Positions 27,271 through 37,021 of a stretch of DNA of 64,000 nt are shown here, one piece after another. The notes under the pieces are model-generated. The model saw only the letters and a list, made by a program, of their open reading frames with translations, ran no database searches and was not told where the DNA came from. Location of the stretch: contig JAFWNG010000008.1 of the NCBI GenBank assembly GCA_017510405.1, forward strand, positions 20,647 to 84,646, in the 5' to 3' direction. The translations under genes were made by a program, and so were the position numbers. Position 1 is the first letter of the stretch, and the number at the start of each line of letters is the position of its first letter. Origin of the DNA: Solobacterium sp. Its GTDB lineage: Bacteria > Bacillota_I > Bacilli_A > Erysipelotrichales > Erysipelotrichaceae.

Positions 27271-28557
27271 TTACTGCTCATACCATTTTGTTTCGTAATG
27301 GATGATTCCAGCTTCGTTCCACCGTTTCACAACGGTGATCTTCATATATTCATTGTAGTAATCGCACGGCGTGGTGTCCGCTTCTATGATCGAACACTGC
27401 AGGATATATTCGCCGCCCATCAGCCACAGCGGATTGCTTTCAAAGTATACAGTTCCCTCTGTTTTGCCTTTGGTATTAACCTTCACGTCGCATAACCGTG
27501 TATTTGTACCGAAGATCCACAGACCGTCCAGGGTATAGATACCCATGCCGAAGATCAGTTCATCCATAGGCTCATTGATCTGATAGTCGAACCGGAGATA
27601 GAATTTCTCTTCCGGATACAGCGCGTCGACCGGCTTCAGTTCATGGTTCAGCAGTTCGCAGCTGCGGATCACCGCCTTCTGGTTGCCGAAATGCTTCGCG
27701 GTCGGATCCATTGTGACCGGATCCTTTCTTTCTGCCGGATCGTTTTTCTTCACACCGTCCGCAGGCAGACCTGCCAGTTCCATCTGACGGCGGCGTTCTT
27801 CGTTGATCGCCAGGATCCGCTGGTTGTTCATATACGCCAGATATGTGTCAACGACATCCGAGCTCTTGCCCTGGGTGACGATCTTTCCCTTATTGATCCA
27901 GATCGCTTTGGAGCAGAACGATTTCACGGTATTCATATCGTGCGTGACCAGAACGATCGTCACGCCGCTCCGCTTCAGTTCCTGCATCCTTCCGTAGCAC
28001 TTCGCCTGGAAATTCGCGTCACCAACGGCAAGGATCTCGTCGATCAGCAGGATATCGGCATTGACATTGATCGCAATGGCAAATGCCAGACGCATATACA
28101 TACCGGACGAATAGGTACGCACCGGGTTGTCAATAAAGTCCCACAGTTCCGAGAAATTGATAATGTCATCCAGACGGTCATCGATCTCTTTCTTTGTCAG
28201 TCCGAAGATCGAGGCGTTGATGTAGATATTCTCTCTGCCGCTCATGTCCGGGTGGAACCCGGCGCCCAGTTCGATCAGCGAGGATACTCTGCCGCGCATT
28301 TCGATCGTTCCGCTGTCGGGATACATGATCTTCGTAAGCAGTTTTAAAGTCGTTGACTTTCCGCAGCCGTTGTGGCCGATCAGGGCAACGGCTTCACCGA
28401 TCTCAACATCAAAGGAGATCCCGTCCAGGACTACTCTGTTCGTGCTTTTTCTGCGCTTTGAAAACAAAGCCAGTTCTTTTAATGTTCTGCCTTTATCCAG
28501 ATAGACTTTAAAAGACTTCGTTACGTCTTTTACTTCGATTGCATTTTCTGGCTTCAT
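27271..28557 (-). CDS. Polysaccharide ABC exporter ATPase with C-terminal carbohydrate-binding domain (Wzt type)
   Basis: 428 aa. ABC half about 1-250: Walker A GHNGCGKST, signature YSSGMYMRLA, Walker B ILLIDEILAVGD, all of the Wzt/TagH subtype. Residues about 280-428 form a beta-rich extension (AVIRSCELLNHELKPVD, FRFD/QINEPMDELIFG) matching the Wzt C-terminal domain that recognises the finished non-reducing end of the glycan. Pairs with the permease gene directly upstream. Confidence 0.92.
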   Translation of the reverse strand: MKPENAIEVKDVTKSFKVYLDKGRTLKELALFSKRRKSTNRVVLDGISFDVEIGEAVALIGHNGCGKSTTLKLLTKIMYPDSGTIEMRGRVSSLIELGAGFHPDMSGRENIYINASIFGLTKKEIDDRLDDIINFSELWDFIDNPVRTYSSGMYMRLAFAIAINVNADILLIDEILAVGDANFQAKCYGRMQELKRSGVTIVLVTHDMNTVKSFCSKAIWINKGKIVTQGKSSDVVDTYLAYMNNQRILAINEERRRQMELAGLPADGVKKNDPAERKDPVTMDPTAKHFGNQKAVIRSCELLNHELKPVDALYPEEKFYLRFDYQINEPMDELIFGMGIYTLDGLWIFGTNTRLCDVKVNTKGKTEGTVYFESNPLWLMGGEYILQCSIIEADTTPCDYYNEYMKITVVKRWNEAGIIHYETKWYEQ

Positions 28558-29334
28558 TTATAACTCCTCCGCAAAATGTACTTTTAATCTGGAGAAGGTC
28601 TGGTATCCGACAAACAGAATGACGATGCCGAAGATCACAGCACTGATCAGCGTTTCCAGCTGAGGAACCCGTCCGTAATACAGAATATCCCTGTAGGCAA
28701 CAATGATCGGCGTCATGGGATTCAGCCGGAACAGCGGGACCAGTTTTTCCGGGACATTTTCCAGACCGTACATGACCGGTGTCGCAAACTGCCATGCCAT
28801 GACGATGATTCCCATAAAGTACTCAACGTCACGCCAGTACACCGTAACACTGCTTACGAGCAGCGCCGAGCCCAGCGCAACAAAGTATTCGATGATCATG
28901 ACCAGCGGCATCCAGACCAGCGCTTCGAAGCGGATCGGATAACCGGCGATCAGCAGGACCGCCAGGACGACGATCATACTGAGGCACATATTGACAAACT
29001 GACTGGTCACGAAAGATACCGGTATGACTTCCCGGGGGAAATAGATCTTCTTCAGCATATCTCCCTGGGCCCGGATACAGCCGGCTCCGGCTGAGACACA
29101 TGAGCTAAAAAAAATCCACGGCACAAGGGCAACAAACAAAAACAGATAAAAGTCTTTGATGCCGTTTCTTAAAATGATCGAAAAGACCATTGTATACACC
29201 ATCAGCTGCAGCAGCGGGTTTATAAATGTCCATGCAAATCCGAGAACCGAGCCTTTGTATCTTCCGCGCAGATCGCGGTGCACCAGAGACCGGATCATTT
29301 CTCTGTATGCATAAAGTTCATTAATGATCTTCAT
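28558..29334 (-). CDS. Polysaccharide ABC exporter permease (Wzm type)
   Basis: 258 aa from MKIINELYAY, the usual start region for this family; overlaps the upstream glycosyltransferase gene by 14 bases. Six membrane segments and the family motif RDLRGRYKGSVLGFAWTFIN (about 19-38). Exports undecaprenyl-linked polysaccharide together with the ATPase encoded immediately downstream (stop and start abut). Confidence 0.92.
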   Translation of the reverse strand: MKIINELYAYREMIRSLVHRDLRGRYKGSVLGFAWTFINPLLQLMVYTMVFSIILRNGIKDFYLFLFVALVPWIFFSSCVSAGAGCIRAQGDMLKKIYFPREVIPVSFVTSQFVNMCLSMIVVLAVLLIAGYPIRFEALVWMPLVMIIEYFVALGSALLVSSVTVYWRDVEYFMGIIVMAWQFATPVMYGLENVPEKLVPLFRLNPMTPIIVAYRDILYYGRVPQLETLISAVIFGIVILFVGYQTFSRLKVHFAEEL

Positions 29335-30553
29335 ATATACTCTCCACTGTGGTTTTCCATAATGCACTGACTTCTTCGATGCGCGCATCGGAATTCATAT
29401 ATTCATACGCATTTCTGCGGATCGTGTCGTAGAAGTCTCTGTCCTCATACAGATGCCGGAGCGCTTCGCCGGCACAGTCCGTATCCGGTACTGCCCAGAA
29501 GTAATTCTTCTTGTATGGATACAGGTTCTTTCCGATCTCCCGCAGGACATACGGGATCATGCAGGCGCGCGTTTCATCTTGGAACTCCGTATTGGCCGAA
29601 TAATTCGTCGCAACGGTAGGAACGCCCAGCTTCATCGCTTCCGCAAGCACCAGTCCGTACCCTTCCGAACGATGCAGGGACACATATACGTCACAGCATC
29701 TGATCAGACTGTTCACTTCCTTCTTCGGCAGCATTTCCCGCACAAAGTAGATCTCATAGCCTTCCAGATCCTTCTTCAGCGCATCCAGTTCTTTGTCCGA
29801 CGCGTTGCCGATCTTGATGACAAGAGCGGTTTTGTCCTCTGCCGTAAAGGCTTTCTTATACGCTTCGATCACGCCGTACGGATTCTTCCGTTCCGAGATC
29901 GAATTGGAATCAAACAGCATCAGCACGAGAAAACGGTCCTCCGGCAGGCCGAAGTGCTCTCTGCCGCATGTCTCGTCATACGGCGCTTCCACCGCGTACG
30001 GGATCGTGCGGACCGGTTTGTCCGTCACCCGGCGGACAGCTTCGGAAACGAATTCCGCCGGTGTCCAGATCTCATCGAGCTGAGCGATCATCGGCACCCA
30101 CTCCTCCGGGAACTCCTGCATTTCCCACAGCCAGTACGCGACGTTGTAATGTCCCTGCCAGACGTTCCGGTCAAGGATCTGCCACGCTTTGTGGAACTCA
30201 TGCATATTGATATGGAACAGGTTGATGCCGTATTTGTATTCCGTGCTGAGACGGTCGTCGAACTCATGGTTGTCCCGGTTCAGCTGGGCAGTCGGCGCAA
30301 AATCGATAAACGCATGCGGAATGCCTGCACGCTCGATCGCCTTCGCCGTCAGACGGCAGCTCTGTCCGAGACCGGATTCCTGCGAAAAACTTCCGATAAG
30401 ATTAATTCCCATCGGAAAATCGTTTCTGCAGAACGGGACGCGCTCGGTAGCTTCCATCGTCCGGATCACTCTCTGGTTCAGAACAGACCGTACGTTGCGG
30501 ATCACATTTGCCGGTACAACTTTTTTAATCGCCTTCTTTATATTTGCGTTCAT
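29321..30553 (-). CDS. GT4-family glycosyltransferase
   Basis: 410 aa. Acceptor half with GINLIGSFSQESGLGQSCRL, donor half with LHRSEGYGLVLAEAMKLGVP (E-x7-E). This subtype is common in mannan/rhamnan polymerising clusters. Overlaps the next upstream gene by 29 bases and the permease gene by 14, showing tight packing. Confidence 0.9.
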   Translation of the reverse strand: MNANIKKAIKKVVPANVIRNVRSVLNQRVIRTMEATERVPFCRNDFPMGINLIGSFSQESGLGQSCRLTAKAIERAGIPHAFIDFAPTAQLNRDNHEFDDRLSTEYKYGINLFHINMHEFHKAWQILDRNVWQGHYNVAYWLWEMQEFPEEWVPMIAQLDEIWTPAEFVSEAVRRVTDKPVRTIPYAVEAPYDETCGREHFGLPEDRFLVLMLFDSNSISERKNPYGVIEAYKKAFTAEDKTALVIKIGNASDKELDALKKDLEGYEIYFVREMLPKKEVNSLIRCCDVYVSLHRSEGYGLVLAEAMKLGVPTVATNYSANTEFQDETRACMIPYVLREIGKNLYPYKKNYFWAVPDTDCAGEALRHLYEDRDFYDTIRRNAYEYMNSDARIEEVSALWKTTVESIYEDH

Positions 30554-31649
30554 AATCCTTTTTTACACACCGGTCAAGAAACTCGCAGTACCCTTTCGCT
30601 ATCGTTTCCTCACTGTAGCGATCGACAACTGCCTGTGCTTCCGCCGGGTCTCTCTCCGGTATTTCTTCCAGCATCTTTTCGGCAAGTCTTACAGCCGCTT
30701 CCCAGTAAGATGTATGGACCGGAGTATATGTTACAGCGCTGCCGACGATCTCTCTCAGCGTTTCGAGATCTCCGGCAATTACTGGTTTATTATAATTCAT
30801 CACTTCCACAATTGGAATGCCGAAGCCTTCCGCTCTGGACGGGAAGACGAAGCACGAACAGGCCGCATATTCCGCTGCTTTCTCTTCTTCGCTGATATAG
30901 CCGAGATACTGAATTCCCTCGGTCGTTTTCTGCAGTTCTTCCAGCTGCTTCAGAATGCCGTCTTCCCGGATCTTGCCGGCAAGACGCAGCCCTTTCTGAC
31001 CGCCGCGCTCGCGGTAGATGCGGTACGCTTCCAGCAGAATATCGGTTCCCTTGCGGGTCTCCATATTGCCGATATACAGGAAGCTGTCGTTATCCGTGAC
31101 CGGCAGTTCCGGCAGACGCGGCACAACGATGTAGCCGACAAAGTGCGGTATCGCCCGCATCTTCGGGAAATACCGGAATGTCTGTTCCTGTGTATCCACG
31201 GAGTTGAATACAAAGGCATCGAAGTACTTCATCGACTGCTGGATGCCGAAGCGGAAATAATGCGGATACACTTTTCCGAAGTGCTCCGGATCGGAAAGCG
31301 GAAACATATCGTGGATCGTAGCGATCATCACGCCGTACGGATTCTCCGTTCTGACCGGGATCATCGTATTGCCTTCCCAGAAAACGTCCGGGCGGACGGA
31401 ATGGATGCATTCCTGTACAAACCGGTAATAGCCCAGCAGAGCCGTGTTTTTGGAGACCGGCTGTCCGTATTCGTAGATCACGGCTCCGGCCTTCTGCAGT
31501 TCCTTCATCTGGTCTGACACACAGACATCGGTAACGATCGATACCGCATAGTCTTTATTGGGCATGATTGCTTTAAGAAGCGTGTAGATATAGATGCCGA
31601 TCCCGCTCGGCTTCGTGCCGAGCGCACGTCCGTCCATCAGTATTTTCAT
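30525..31649 (-). CDS. GT4-family glycosyltransferase
   Basis: 374 aa. Starts MKILMDGRALGTKPSGIGIY, the usual N-terminus of WbdB/WbdC-like mannosyltransferases; donor motif SRAEGFGIPIVEVMNYNKPV (E-x7-E). Likely adds mannose or rhamnose to the lipid-linked chain. Confidence 0.9.
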   Translation of the reverse strand: MKILMDGRALGTKPSGIGIYIYTLLKAIMPNKDYAVSIVTDVCVSDQMKELQKAGAVIYEYGQPVSKNTALLGYYRFVQECIHSVRPDVFWEGNTMIPVRTENPYGVMIATIHDMFPLSDPEHFGKVYPHYFRFGIQQSMKYFDAFVFNSVDTQEQTFRYFPKMRAIPHFVGYIVVPRLPELPVTDNDSFLYIGNMETRKGTDILLEAYRIYRERGGQKGLRLAGKIREDGILKQLEELQKTTEGIQYLGYISEEEKAAEYAACSCFVFPSRAEGFGIPIVEVMNYNKPVIAGDLETLREIVGSAVTYTPVHTSYWEAAVRLAEKMLEEIPERDPAEAQAVVDRYSEETIAKGYCEFLDRCVKKDYERKYKEGD

Positions 31650-32458
31650 GCTTTTCTCAGCCTCCTGTATGCCGCGCTGCGCAGTCCGTCCGGCAGCCGC
31701 GTCATAATAAATGTCAGTGTCAGAGCCTTCACATATTCCGCTTCCGACAGATACCCGAGTTCCTTCTGCAGACGGCGCAGTTTGCGGTACTGCTGGAAAT
31801 AGCGCTTTCCGCCTCTGCGCGCCGCAAAGTTCTGCCCAAGCCGCATCTGTACGAACACTTCCGGTATATTCTCTATTTTCATTCCCATTGCCAGCATGCG
31901 GCTCCAGAGATCATAGTCTTCCAGCCAGGGAAAATGGCGGTATCCGCCTGCCTTGCGGACGGCGTCCGTACGGAACATCACCGTCATATGGTTGAGAGGA
32001 TTCCGTACCTTGCCGTATTCATATACTTCTTCGTACGAAGACGGCATATGCTTTCGCCGCAGGATCACGCCTTCTTCTTCAAATTCCTCGATATCGCCGC
32101 CGACCGCTGCCGTATCCGGATGTTCTTTCAGGTATGTATATTCCTTTTCCAGCCGGTCCGGGCACGCGATATCATCCGCGTCCATGCGGGCGGTGAATTC
32201 CTGCGAACAGTGCTTCAGGCCTTCCAGCAGAGCGATGCCGAGACCGTTGTTCTTCTGCAGCGGAACGCGCACGATCGGAACGCTGCAGGTCTTCTGCAGC
32301 TGTTCCAGCAGAGCATACAGTTCTTCGGTCAGAGGTCCGTCCTCGACAATGACGATCTCATCCGCTTTCATTGTCTGTTCGGCTATGCTCTGTACCGCTT
32401 TCTCCACATATGCCGGCACTTCTTTTGCATATAAACTCATTAATACCGAAATACCCAT
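31646..32458 (-). CDS. GT2-family glycosyltransferase
   Basis: 270 aa. GT-A fold: N-terminal ISVLMSLYAKEVPAYVEKAV, nucleotide site VEDGPLTEE, metal motif ARMDADDIA, and FPWLEDYDLWSRML (ED acidic pair). Resembles AmsE/WbbL-type transferases. Overlaps the next gene by four bases (ATGA). Confidence 0.9.
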   Translation of the reverse strand: MGISVLMSLYAKEVPAYVEKAVQSIAEQTMKADEIVIVEDGPLTEELYALLEQLQKTCSVPIVRVPLQKNNGLGIALLEGLKHCSQEFTARMDADDIACPDRLEKEYTYLKEHPDTAAVGGDIEEFEEEGVILRRKHMPSSYEEVYEYGKVRNPLNHMTVMFRTDAVRKAGGYRHFPWLEDYDLWSRMLAMGMKIENIPEVFVQMRLGQNFAARRGGKRYFQQYRKLRRLQKELGYLSEAEYVKALTLTFIMTRLPDGLRSAAYRRLRKA

Positions 32459-33637
32459 TCAGCCTCCGCAGACCTCTTCGATCAGGTCTGATAATTTCAG
32501 CATGATCGTTTCCCACTGGTAGTTTTCCCGGACATATGCCCGGCCGTTCCTGCCCATTTCTCTGCGTACATCCGGATTCTTTTCCAGGTAGTACAGATGC
32601 TTGAAGAACTCTTTGCGGTCTAGGTACGCAAGACCGCCGTGGGAATGATCACAGTGCGCTTTCAGCACTTCGCACTGGCCGTTGACCAGTACCGGCTTAT
32701 CCATTTTGAAGGCTTCCAGTACGACCATGGAAAGACTCTCGTACTTCGAAGGAAGCACCAGCAGGTCACATGCGGCAAGGCCGTCGAATTTATCCTGCTC
32801 GTCCACAAAGCCGAGGGATACCACGTCATCTCTCTTCGGCACTTCGATCACTTCTTTTCCCATCAGAACGAGCTTCAGAGAGGAAGGATACTCTTCCTTA
32901 TAGATCGAGAAGTCCTCAAACAGTTCTTCACAGTTCTTGCCGGCGTCAATGCGTCCGACATACAGGATGAAATTTTTCAGCCCGTATTTCTTCTCAAACC
33001 GTTCCGCCGATACGTCGGAAGGCACAGTAACGCCTGCCCCGCCGATCAGGCACGGGATATTGTAGTTTTCAAACTTCATCCGGATGAGCTGCCGTTCTTC
33101 CTGGGTGGAGAACAGGATCGCCCGCGGTGATTCAAACAGCCGGCGGTACGCACTCATGCTCAGGAACGGTTCATCGTGGGCAAACGGGATCAGGATTGCC
33201 TTGTCCTTCACTTCCGGCAGACCGATCACCGTCGGATAGTACAGATAGGTGAAAAACAGGAAGCACTCAAAATCATCGTAATGTTCCTTCAGCCACCGGA
33301 TCATACCCGGTACATACGGTCCCTGGCTGTCGATCCATTCCGGTTCCTCGTCTTCTTCCATATCCATCTGCATGAACCGGTCATTGATCTCCTGGAACGC
33401 ATCCATGTCTTTTTCCCGCTCCAGAGAGAACCGGCGCACTTTTACGCCGTTGATCGTTTCTTCGTCAGCGGTATACCAGTCTTCCCATGTCATATAGTCC
33501 AGAGCTTTGGTGGTAACGACCAGCACGTCGTACCAGTCCTTCAGCCGCTCGGCATACATCCGCGTCAGCGCTTCGGCACCGCCGTTTACTTCCAGTCCGT
33601 AGCGCTGCACAACAATACAGATCTTACGCTTCTTCAT
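32459..33637 (-). CDS. GT4-family glycosyltransferase (paralogue group A)
   Basis: 392 aa from MKKRKICIVVQ at 33637; an in-frame GTG four codons earlier is possible. N-terminus VVQRYGLEVNGGAEALTR and donor motif PSKYESLSMVVLEAFKMDKP. Very similar in order and motifs to the 23153 enzyme. Confidence 0.9.
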   Translation of the reverse strand: MKKRKICIVVQRYGLEVNGGAEALTRMYAERLKDWYDVLVVTTKALDYMTWEDWYTADEETINGVKVRRFSLEREKDMDAFQEINDRFMQMDMEEDEEPEWIDSQGPYVPGMIRWLKEHYDDFECFLFFTYLYYPTVIGLPEVKDKAILIPFAHDEPFLSMSAYRRLFESPRAILFSTQEERQLIRMKFENYNIPCLIGGAGVTVPSDVSAERFEKKYGLKNFILYVGRIDAGKNCEELFEDFSIYKEEYPSSLKLVLMGKEVIEVPKRDDVVSLGFVDEQDKFDGLAACDLLVLPSKYESLSMVVLEAFKMDKPVLVNGQCEVLKAHCDHSHGGLAYLDRKEFFKHLYYLEKNPDVRREMGRNGRAYVRENYQWETIMLKLSDLIEEVCGG

Positions 33638-34115
33638 TGCTGTTTTCACTCTTATTCAGCTGTTCTCTGAGTTCGCGTACTTCCTGTTCAAGACGGATGA
33701 TCCTGGTCATCATCCGTTCGGTACGGACATCATTGGCTTCCATCGCCGATCTGACCTTGGCTACATCTTTCTCCGGATATATGACAGCTTTATTCACATT
33801 GCCCTCGATCATGCGCTTGATCTGGACATCATGTCTGTTGATCTTCGCTTCCGAGTCCCAGACGAACTGCGTGATCTGGTTTACAGTCCTTACAGTATCC
33901 GCGTTAAAGCGCATCTGCTGTTCAATGACGCCGCGCATTGCAAAGCCGAACAGACGGATCATGACTCTGTAAAAAAACCCACGGATCCCCTTTGAAGATA
34001 CCTGTGGAATGACGATCACATAGTCCCTGTTCATCTCATCGTTCTGTTTGCGCATTTCTCTGCTGCTGTATACTCGCGCCTTGCGGCTCTTCTTTTCGCT
34101 TACTTCTTTATCCAT
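33624..34115 (-). CDS. Coiled-coil protein of the glycan locus (B)
   Basis: 163 aa. Basic N-terminus, RVMIRLFGFAMRGVIEQQMR hydrophobic/amphipathic helix at about 53-72, FNADTVRTVNQ-type segment, then a C-terminal coiled coil ending NEEA. Same layout as 25470-26006. First gene of the glycan operon, preceded by an AGGAAG ribosome site and the promoter at 34187-34215. Function unknown. Confidence 0.75.
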   Translation of the reverse strand: MDKEVSEKKSRKARVYSSREMRKQNDEMNRDYVIVIPQVSSKGIRGFFYRVMIRLFGFAMRGVIEQQMRFNADTVRTVNQITQFVWDSEAKINRHDVQIKRMIEGNVNKAVIYPEKDVAKVRSAMEANDVRTERMMTRIIRLEQEVRELREQLNKSENSNEEA

Positions 34116-34186
34116 AGCTTCCTCCGGTCGATCTCTTATCGATCCAATCGCTTCAGCCCGGTCCCCGGGTCAAAACTATCGTTGAT

Positions 34187-34215
34187 ATCATATAATTTAA
34201 TATTCTCAATAGCAA
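34187..34215 (-). promoter_or_regulatory. Promoter of the glycan operon
   Basis: TTGCTA (34215-34210) and TATGAT (34192-34187) with a 17-base spacer on the minus strand, followed by an untranslated leader of about 70 bases. It would drive the genes from 34115 down to gmd at 19974. Confidence 0.55.
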
Positions 34216-34261
34216 TAGCACAGCCGCCGGAAAACCCTGCCTGTGCCTTCCCTGCCTACGG

Positions 34262-34297
34262 AAAACAGCCTGCCGGAGTATGCTCTGACAGGCTGTG
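34262..34297 (-). terminator. Terminator after the phosphoglucomutase gene
   Basis: ACAGCCTG and CAGGCTGT arms (about 34265-34272 and 34288-34295) with T-run on the minus strand; separates the PGM/ManA/ManC unit from the glycan operon. Confidence 0.75.
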
Positions 34298-34321
34298 TAT
34301 TCTGTTTTATGCAGCAGTGGA

Positions 34322-36010
34322 TCAGCTCATGAACTGTTCGAGATAGCCGCTGATGCGCTTCTCCAGTTCTTCCGCGGCTTCTCTGTTTTCCGCTGTGATC
34401 GAGATATAGGTCTTGAGCTTCGGCTCGGTGCCGCTCGGACGGACAACGACCGAGCATCCGTCGGCGAGAAGGAATTTCAGGACGTCGCTCTTCGGCAGAC
34501 CGTCCAGTCCCTGCGCGTAGTCGAGGCAGGTCTGTACCGCTTTTCCGCCGAACTCCGCCGGTGTATCCCGGAAGGACTTCATGATCTTCTGCATCTTCGC
34601 GAAGCCTGCCGATCCGTCGAATTCATAGGAATGCAGGGTGTTGAGGCAGTAGCCGTATTCCGCATACAGTTCCTTCAGCTTATCCAGCATGGAAATACCC
34701 TGTGTCTTGTACCATGCGAACATTTCCGCGATCATGAACGCCGCGTCGACTGCGTCTTTGTCGCGTACATATGTACCGGTCAGATAGCCGTAGCTCTCTT
34801 CAAAGCCGCAGATATAGTCGCTTTCATGTCCCTGTGCTTCCAGTCTGCCGATCTGTTCGCCGATGAACTTGAAGCCGGTCAGGACGTTGATCGTCCGCAC
34901 GCCGTAGTGCTCGGCGATCTTTTCCGCCAGATCCATCGTGACGATCGTTTTGACGAATACCGGTGTCTCCGGCATTTTGCCGAGGGCGATGCGTCTGGAA
35001 CAGATGTAGTCCAGCAGAAGCAGGCCGGTCTCGTTGCCGCTCAGCAGTACATATTCGCCTTCGCTGTTGCGCACCGCAATGCCGCACCGGTCGCAGTCCG
35101 GATCGGTCGCCATTAATAGGTCTGCGTTGTATTCCTTCGCATATTTCATGCCAAGCGCCATCGCTTCGCGGATCTCCGGATTCGGATACGGGCAGGTCGG
35201 GAAGTTTCCGTCCGGCTGTTCCTGTTCCTTAACGACCGTAATGTTCGTATATCCGCTTTCCTTCAGCGTACGCAGTACAGGCTTGAGGCCGGTTCCGTTC
35301 AGCGGGGAATACACGATTGCGACATCCTTATTGATCTTTGTATCGCCGACAAGAGACTGTGCTTTGACTTCTTCCACGAATGCCGTATACACATCTGCGC
35401 CGATATATTCGATCATGCCGGCCTTCATGCCGTCTTCGAAACTTACTTTACGGACATCTTTGAATGTATCGATCGCTTCGATCTCTTTCAGGATCTCAGC
35501 CGCGGCTTCCGTCGTGATCTGGCAGCCGTCGCTTCCGTACACTTTGTATCCGTTGTATTTCGACGGGTTGTGGGACGCCGTTACCATAATGCCGGCGGCG
35601 CACTTCAGTGCCCGCACAGCAAAGGACAGACACGGTGTCGGCATCAGTTCGTCGTAGATATACACATGGATGCCGTTTGCCGCAAAGACGCCGGAAGCCA
35701 CCTGCGAGAACAGATCGGATTTAATGCGGGAATCGTAGCTCACCGCGATCTTCCGGTCTTCTTCCGCGAAGTTCTTAATTACATAATTGGCAAGTCCCTG
35801 GGATGCTTTGGCTACGGTATAGATATTCATCCGGTTCGTACCGGCACCGATCACACCGCGCAGTCCGCCGGTTCCGAAAGCGAGATCCCGGTAGAACGCA
35901 TCTTCCATTTTCACCGGATCATCTTTCATGCTTTCCAGTTCACGGACAACATCCGCGTCTTCTGAGGCATTCGCCGCCCAGATCTCATACAATGCTTTTA
36001 CATCACTCAT
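34322..36010 (-). CDS. Phosphoglucomutase/phosphomannomutase
   Basis: 562 aa, the usual length of the PgcA group. Phosphoserine loop TASHNPSKYNGYK, metal site DPDCDRCGI, sugar-binding GFEESYGY, phosphate-binding VRPSGTEPKLK. Interconverts hexose-6-P and hexose-1-P. With ManA and the second ManC directly upstream it can supply Man-1-P or Glc-1-P to the glycan pathways. Confidence 0.93.
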   Translation of the reverse strand: MSDVKALYEIWAANASEDADVVRELESMKDDPVKMEDAFYRDLAFGTGGLRGVIGAGTNRMNIYTVAKASQGLANYVIKNFAEEDRKIAVSYDSRIKSDLFSQVASGVFAANGIHVYIYDELMPTPCLSFAVRALKCAAGIMVTASHNPSKYNGYKVYGSDGCQITTEAAAEILKEIEAIDTFKDVRKVSFEDGMKAGMIEYIGADVYTAFVEEVKAQSLVGDTKINKDVAIVYSPLNGTGLKPVLRTLKESGYTNITVVKEQEQPDGNFPTCPYPNPEIREAMALGMKYAKEYNADLLMATDPDCDRCGIAVRNSEGEYVLLSGNETGLLLLDYICSRRIALGKMPETPVFVKTIVTMDLAEKIAEHYGVRTINVLTGFKFIGEQIGRLEAQGHESDYICGFEESYGYLTGTYVRDKDAVDAAFMIAEMFAWYKTQGISMLDKLKELYAEYGYCLNTLHSYEFDGSAGFAKMQKIMKSFRDTPAEFGGKAVQTCLDYAQGLDGLPKSDVLKFLLADGCSVVVRPSGTEPKLKTYISITAENREAAEELEKRISGYLEQFMS

Positions 36011-36028
36011 TTTCTTATCTCCTGTCTG

Positions 36029-37018
36029 TTAACAATTCACTTTCAGAAACTGTGCTCTTCCGTGGATCCGGATCCCGGTACTGTCTGCCGGGATAAAGAT
36101 CGTATCACCGCGGAAGAAATTCAGCTGTTCTCCGTCTTCCGGGATCAGCACGCCGCATCCGTCGATGCACATGAGCACTTCGAAGGAATTGTGTCCGGTC
36201 GCAAACCGGTACATATTCCGCAGGCGCTCGGTATTGATCAGAAGACGCTCCACCTGGAAGTATTTGCAGCGGGAAAGCAGCTCGGACGCATATCCCGGCT
36301 GGTAGCGCAGTACGCGCATCGGCTGGGTAGGCTTACTGCTGCTTTTCAGATTTGCCACTTCCAGCGCCTTGGCGATATGCAGCGGCCGCTTGTTGCCGTG
36401 CTTATCGGTGCGGTTGTAATCGTAAAGACGATAGGTCAGGTTGGAACTTTCCTGGATCTCCGCGATCAGTGCGCCGGCTCCGATGGCATGTACCGTGCCG
36501 GGAGTGATGAAGAATACGTCGTTCTTCTTCACGTCCACTGTCTGCAGATACTTTTCGATCGTACCGTCTTCCAGGTATTTCGCCAGCGACTCTTTTTCGA
36601 TGTCGCGGTGGAAGCCGTACACAAGCTTCGCGCCCGGCAGAGCATCCACAACGTACCACATCTCGGTCTTGCCGAGCTGTCCGTTCTCATATTTCATGGC
36701 ATATTCATCGTCCGGATGTACCTGTACCGACAGATTCTTCTTGGCATCGATGAATTTGATCAGGATCGGCAGTCCGCCGTCGGCGCTGACAGGGTGCGTA
36801 CCGATAAATTCCGGATGTTCGTGCAGAACGTCGATCAGCTTTTTCCCGGTAAATTCACCGGAAGCCACGGTACTCGGTCCGTCCGGATGCGTCGAGCATT
36901 CCCAGGACTCCGCAAAGGGATCCAGATCGATATTCTTGGAAAAGTCATCCCTCAGACGCGTACCGCCCCACAGGTAGTCCTGTCCGTACGGCTGCAGTAA
37001 AAACGGCTGGTTCTTCAC
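36029..37018 (-). CDS. manA: Mannose-6-phosphate isomerase, class I
   Basis: 329 aa. QPYGQDYLWGGTRLRDDF at the start, metal ligands in QVHPDDEYA and TPGTVHAIGAG. Interconverts fructose-6-P and mannose-6-P, the entry into the GDP-mannose route. Small gaps to both neighbours, so PGM-ManA-ManC2 is one transcript. Confidence 0.92.
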   Translation of the reverse strand: MKNQPFLLQPYGQDYLWGGTRLRDDFSKNIDLDPFAESWECSTHPDGPSTVASGEFTGKKLIDVLHEHPEFIGTHPVSADGGLPILIKFIDAKKNLSVQVHPDDEYAMKYENGQLGKTEMWYVVDALPGAKLVYGFHRDIEKESLAKYLEDGTIEKYLQTVDVKKNDVFFITPGTVHAIGAGALIAEIQESSNLTYRLYDYNRTDKHGNKRPLHIAKALEVANLKSSSKPTQPMRVLRYQPGYASELLSRCKYFQVERLLINTERLRNMYRFATGHNSFEVLMCIDGCGVLIPEDGEQLNFFRGDTIFIPADSTGIRIHGRAQFLKVNC

Positions 37019-37021
37019 GTT

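Noticed and set aside
30525..30553. Programmed frameshift between two overlapping glycosyltransferase genes
   Set aside because: Each gene has complete N- and C-terminal halves of a GT-B enzyme; the 29-base overlap is ordinary close packing.
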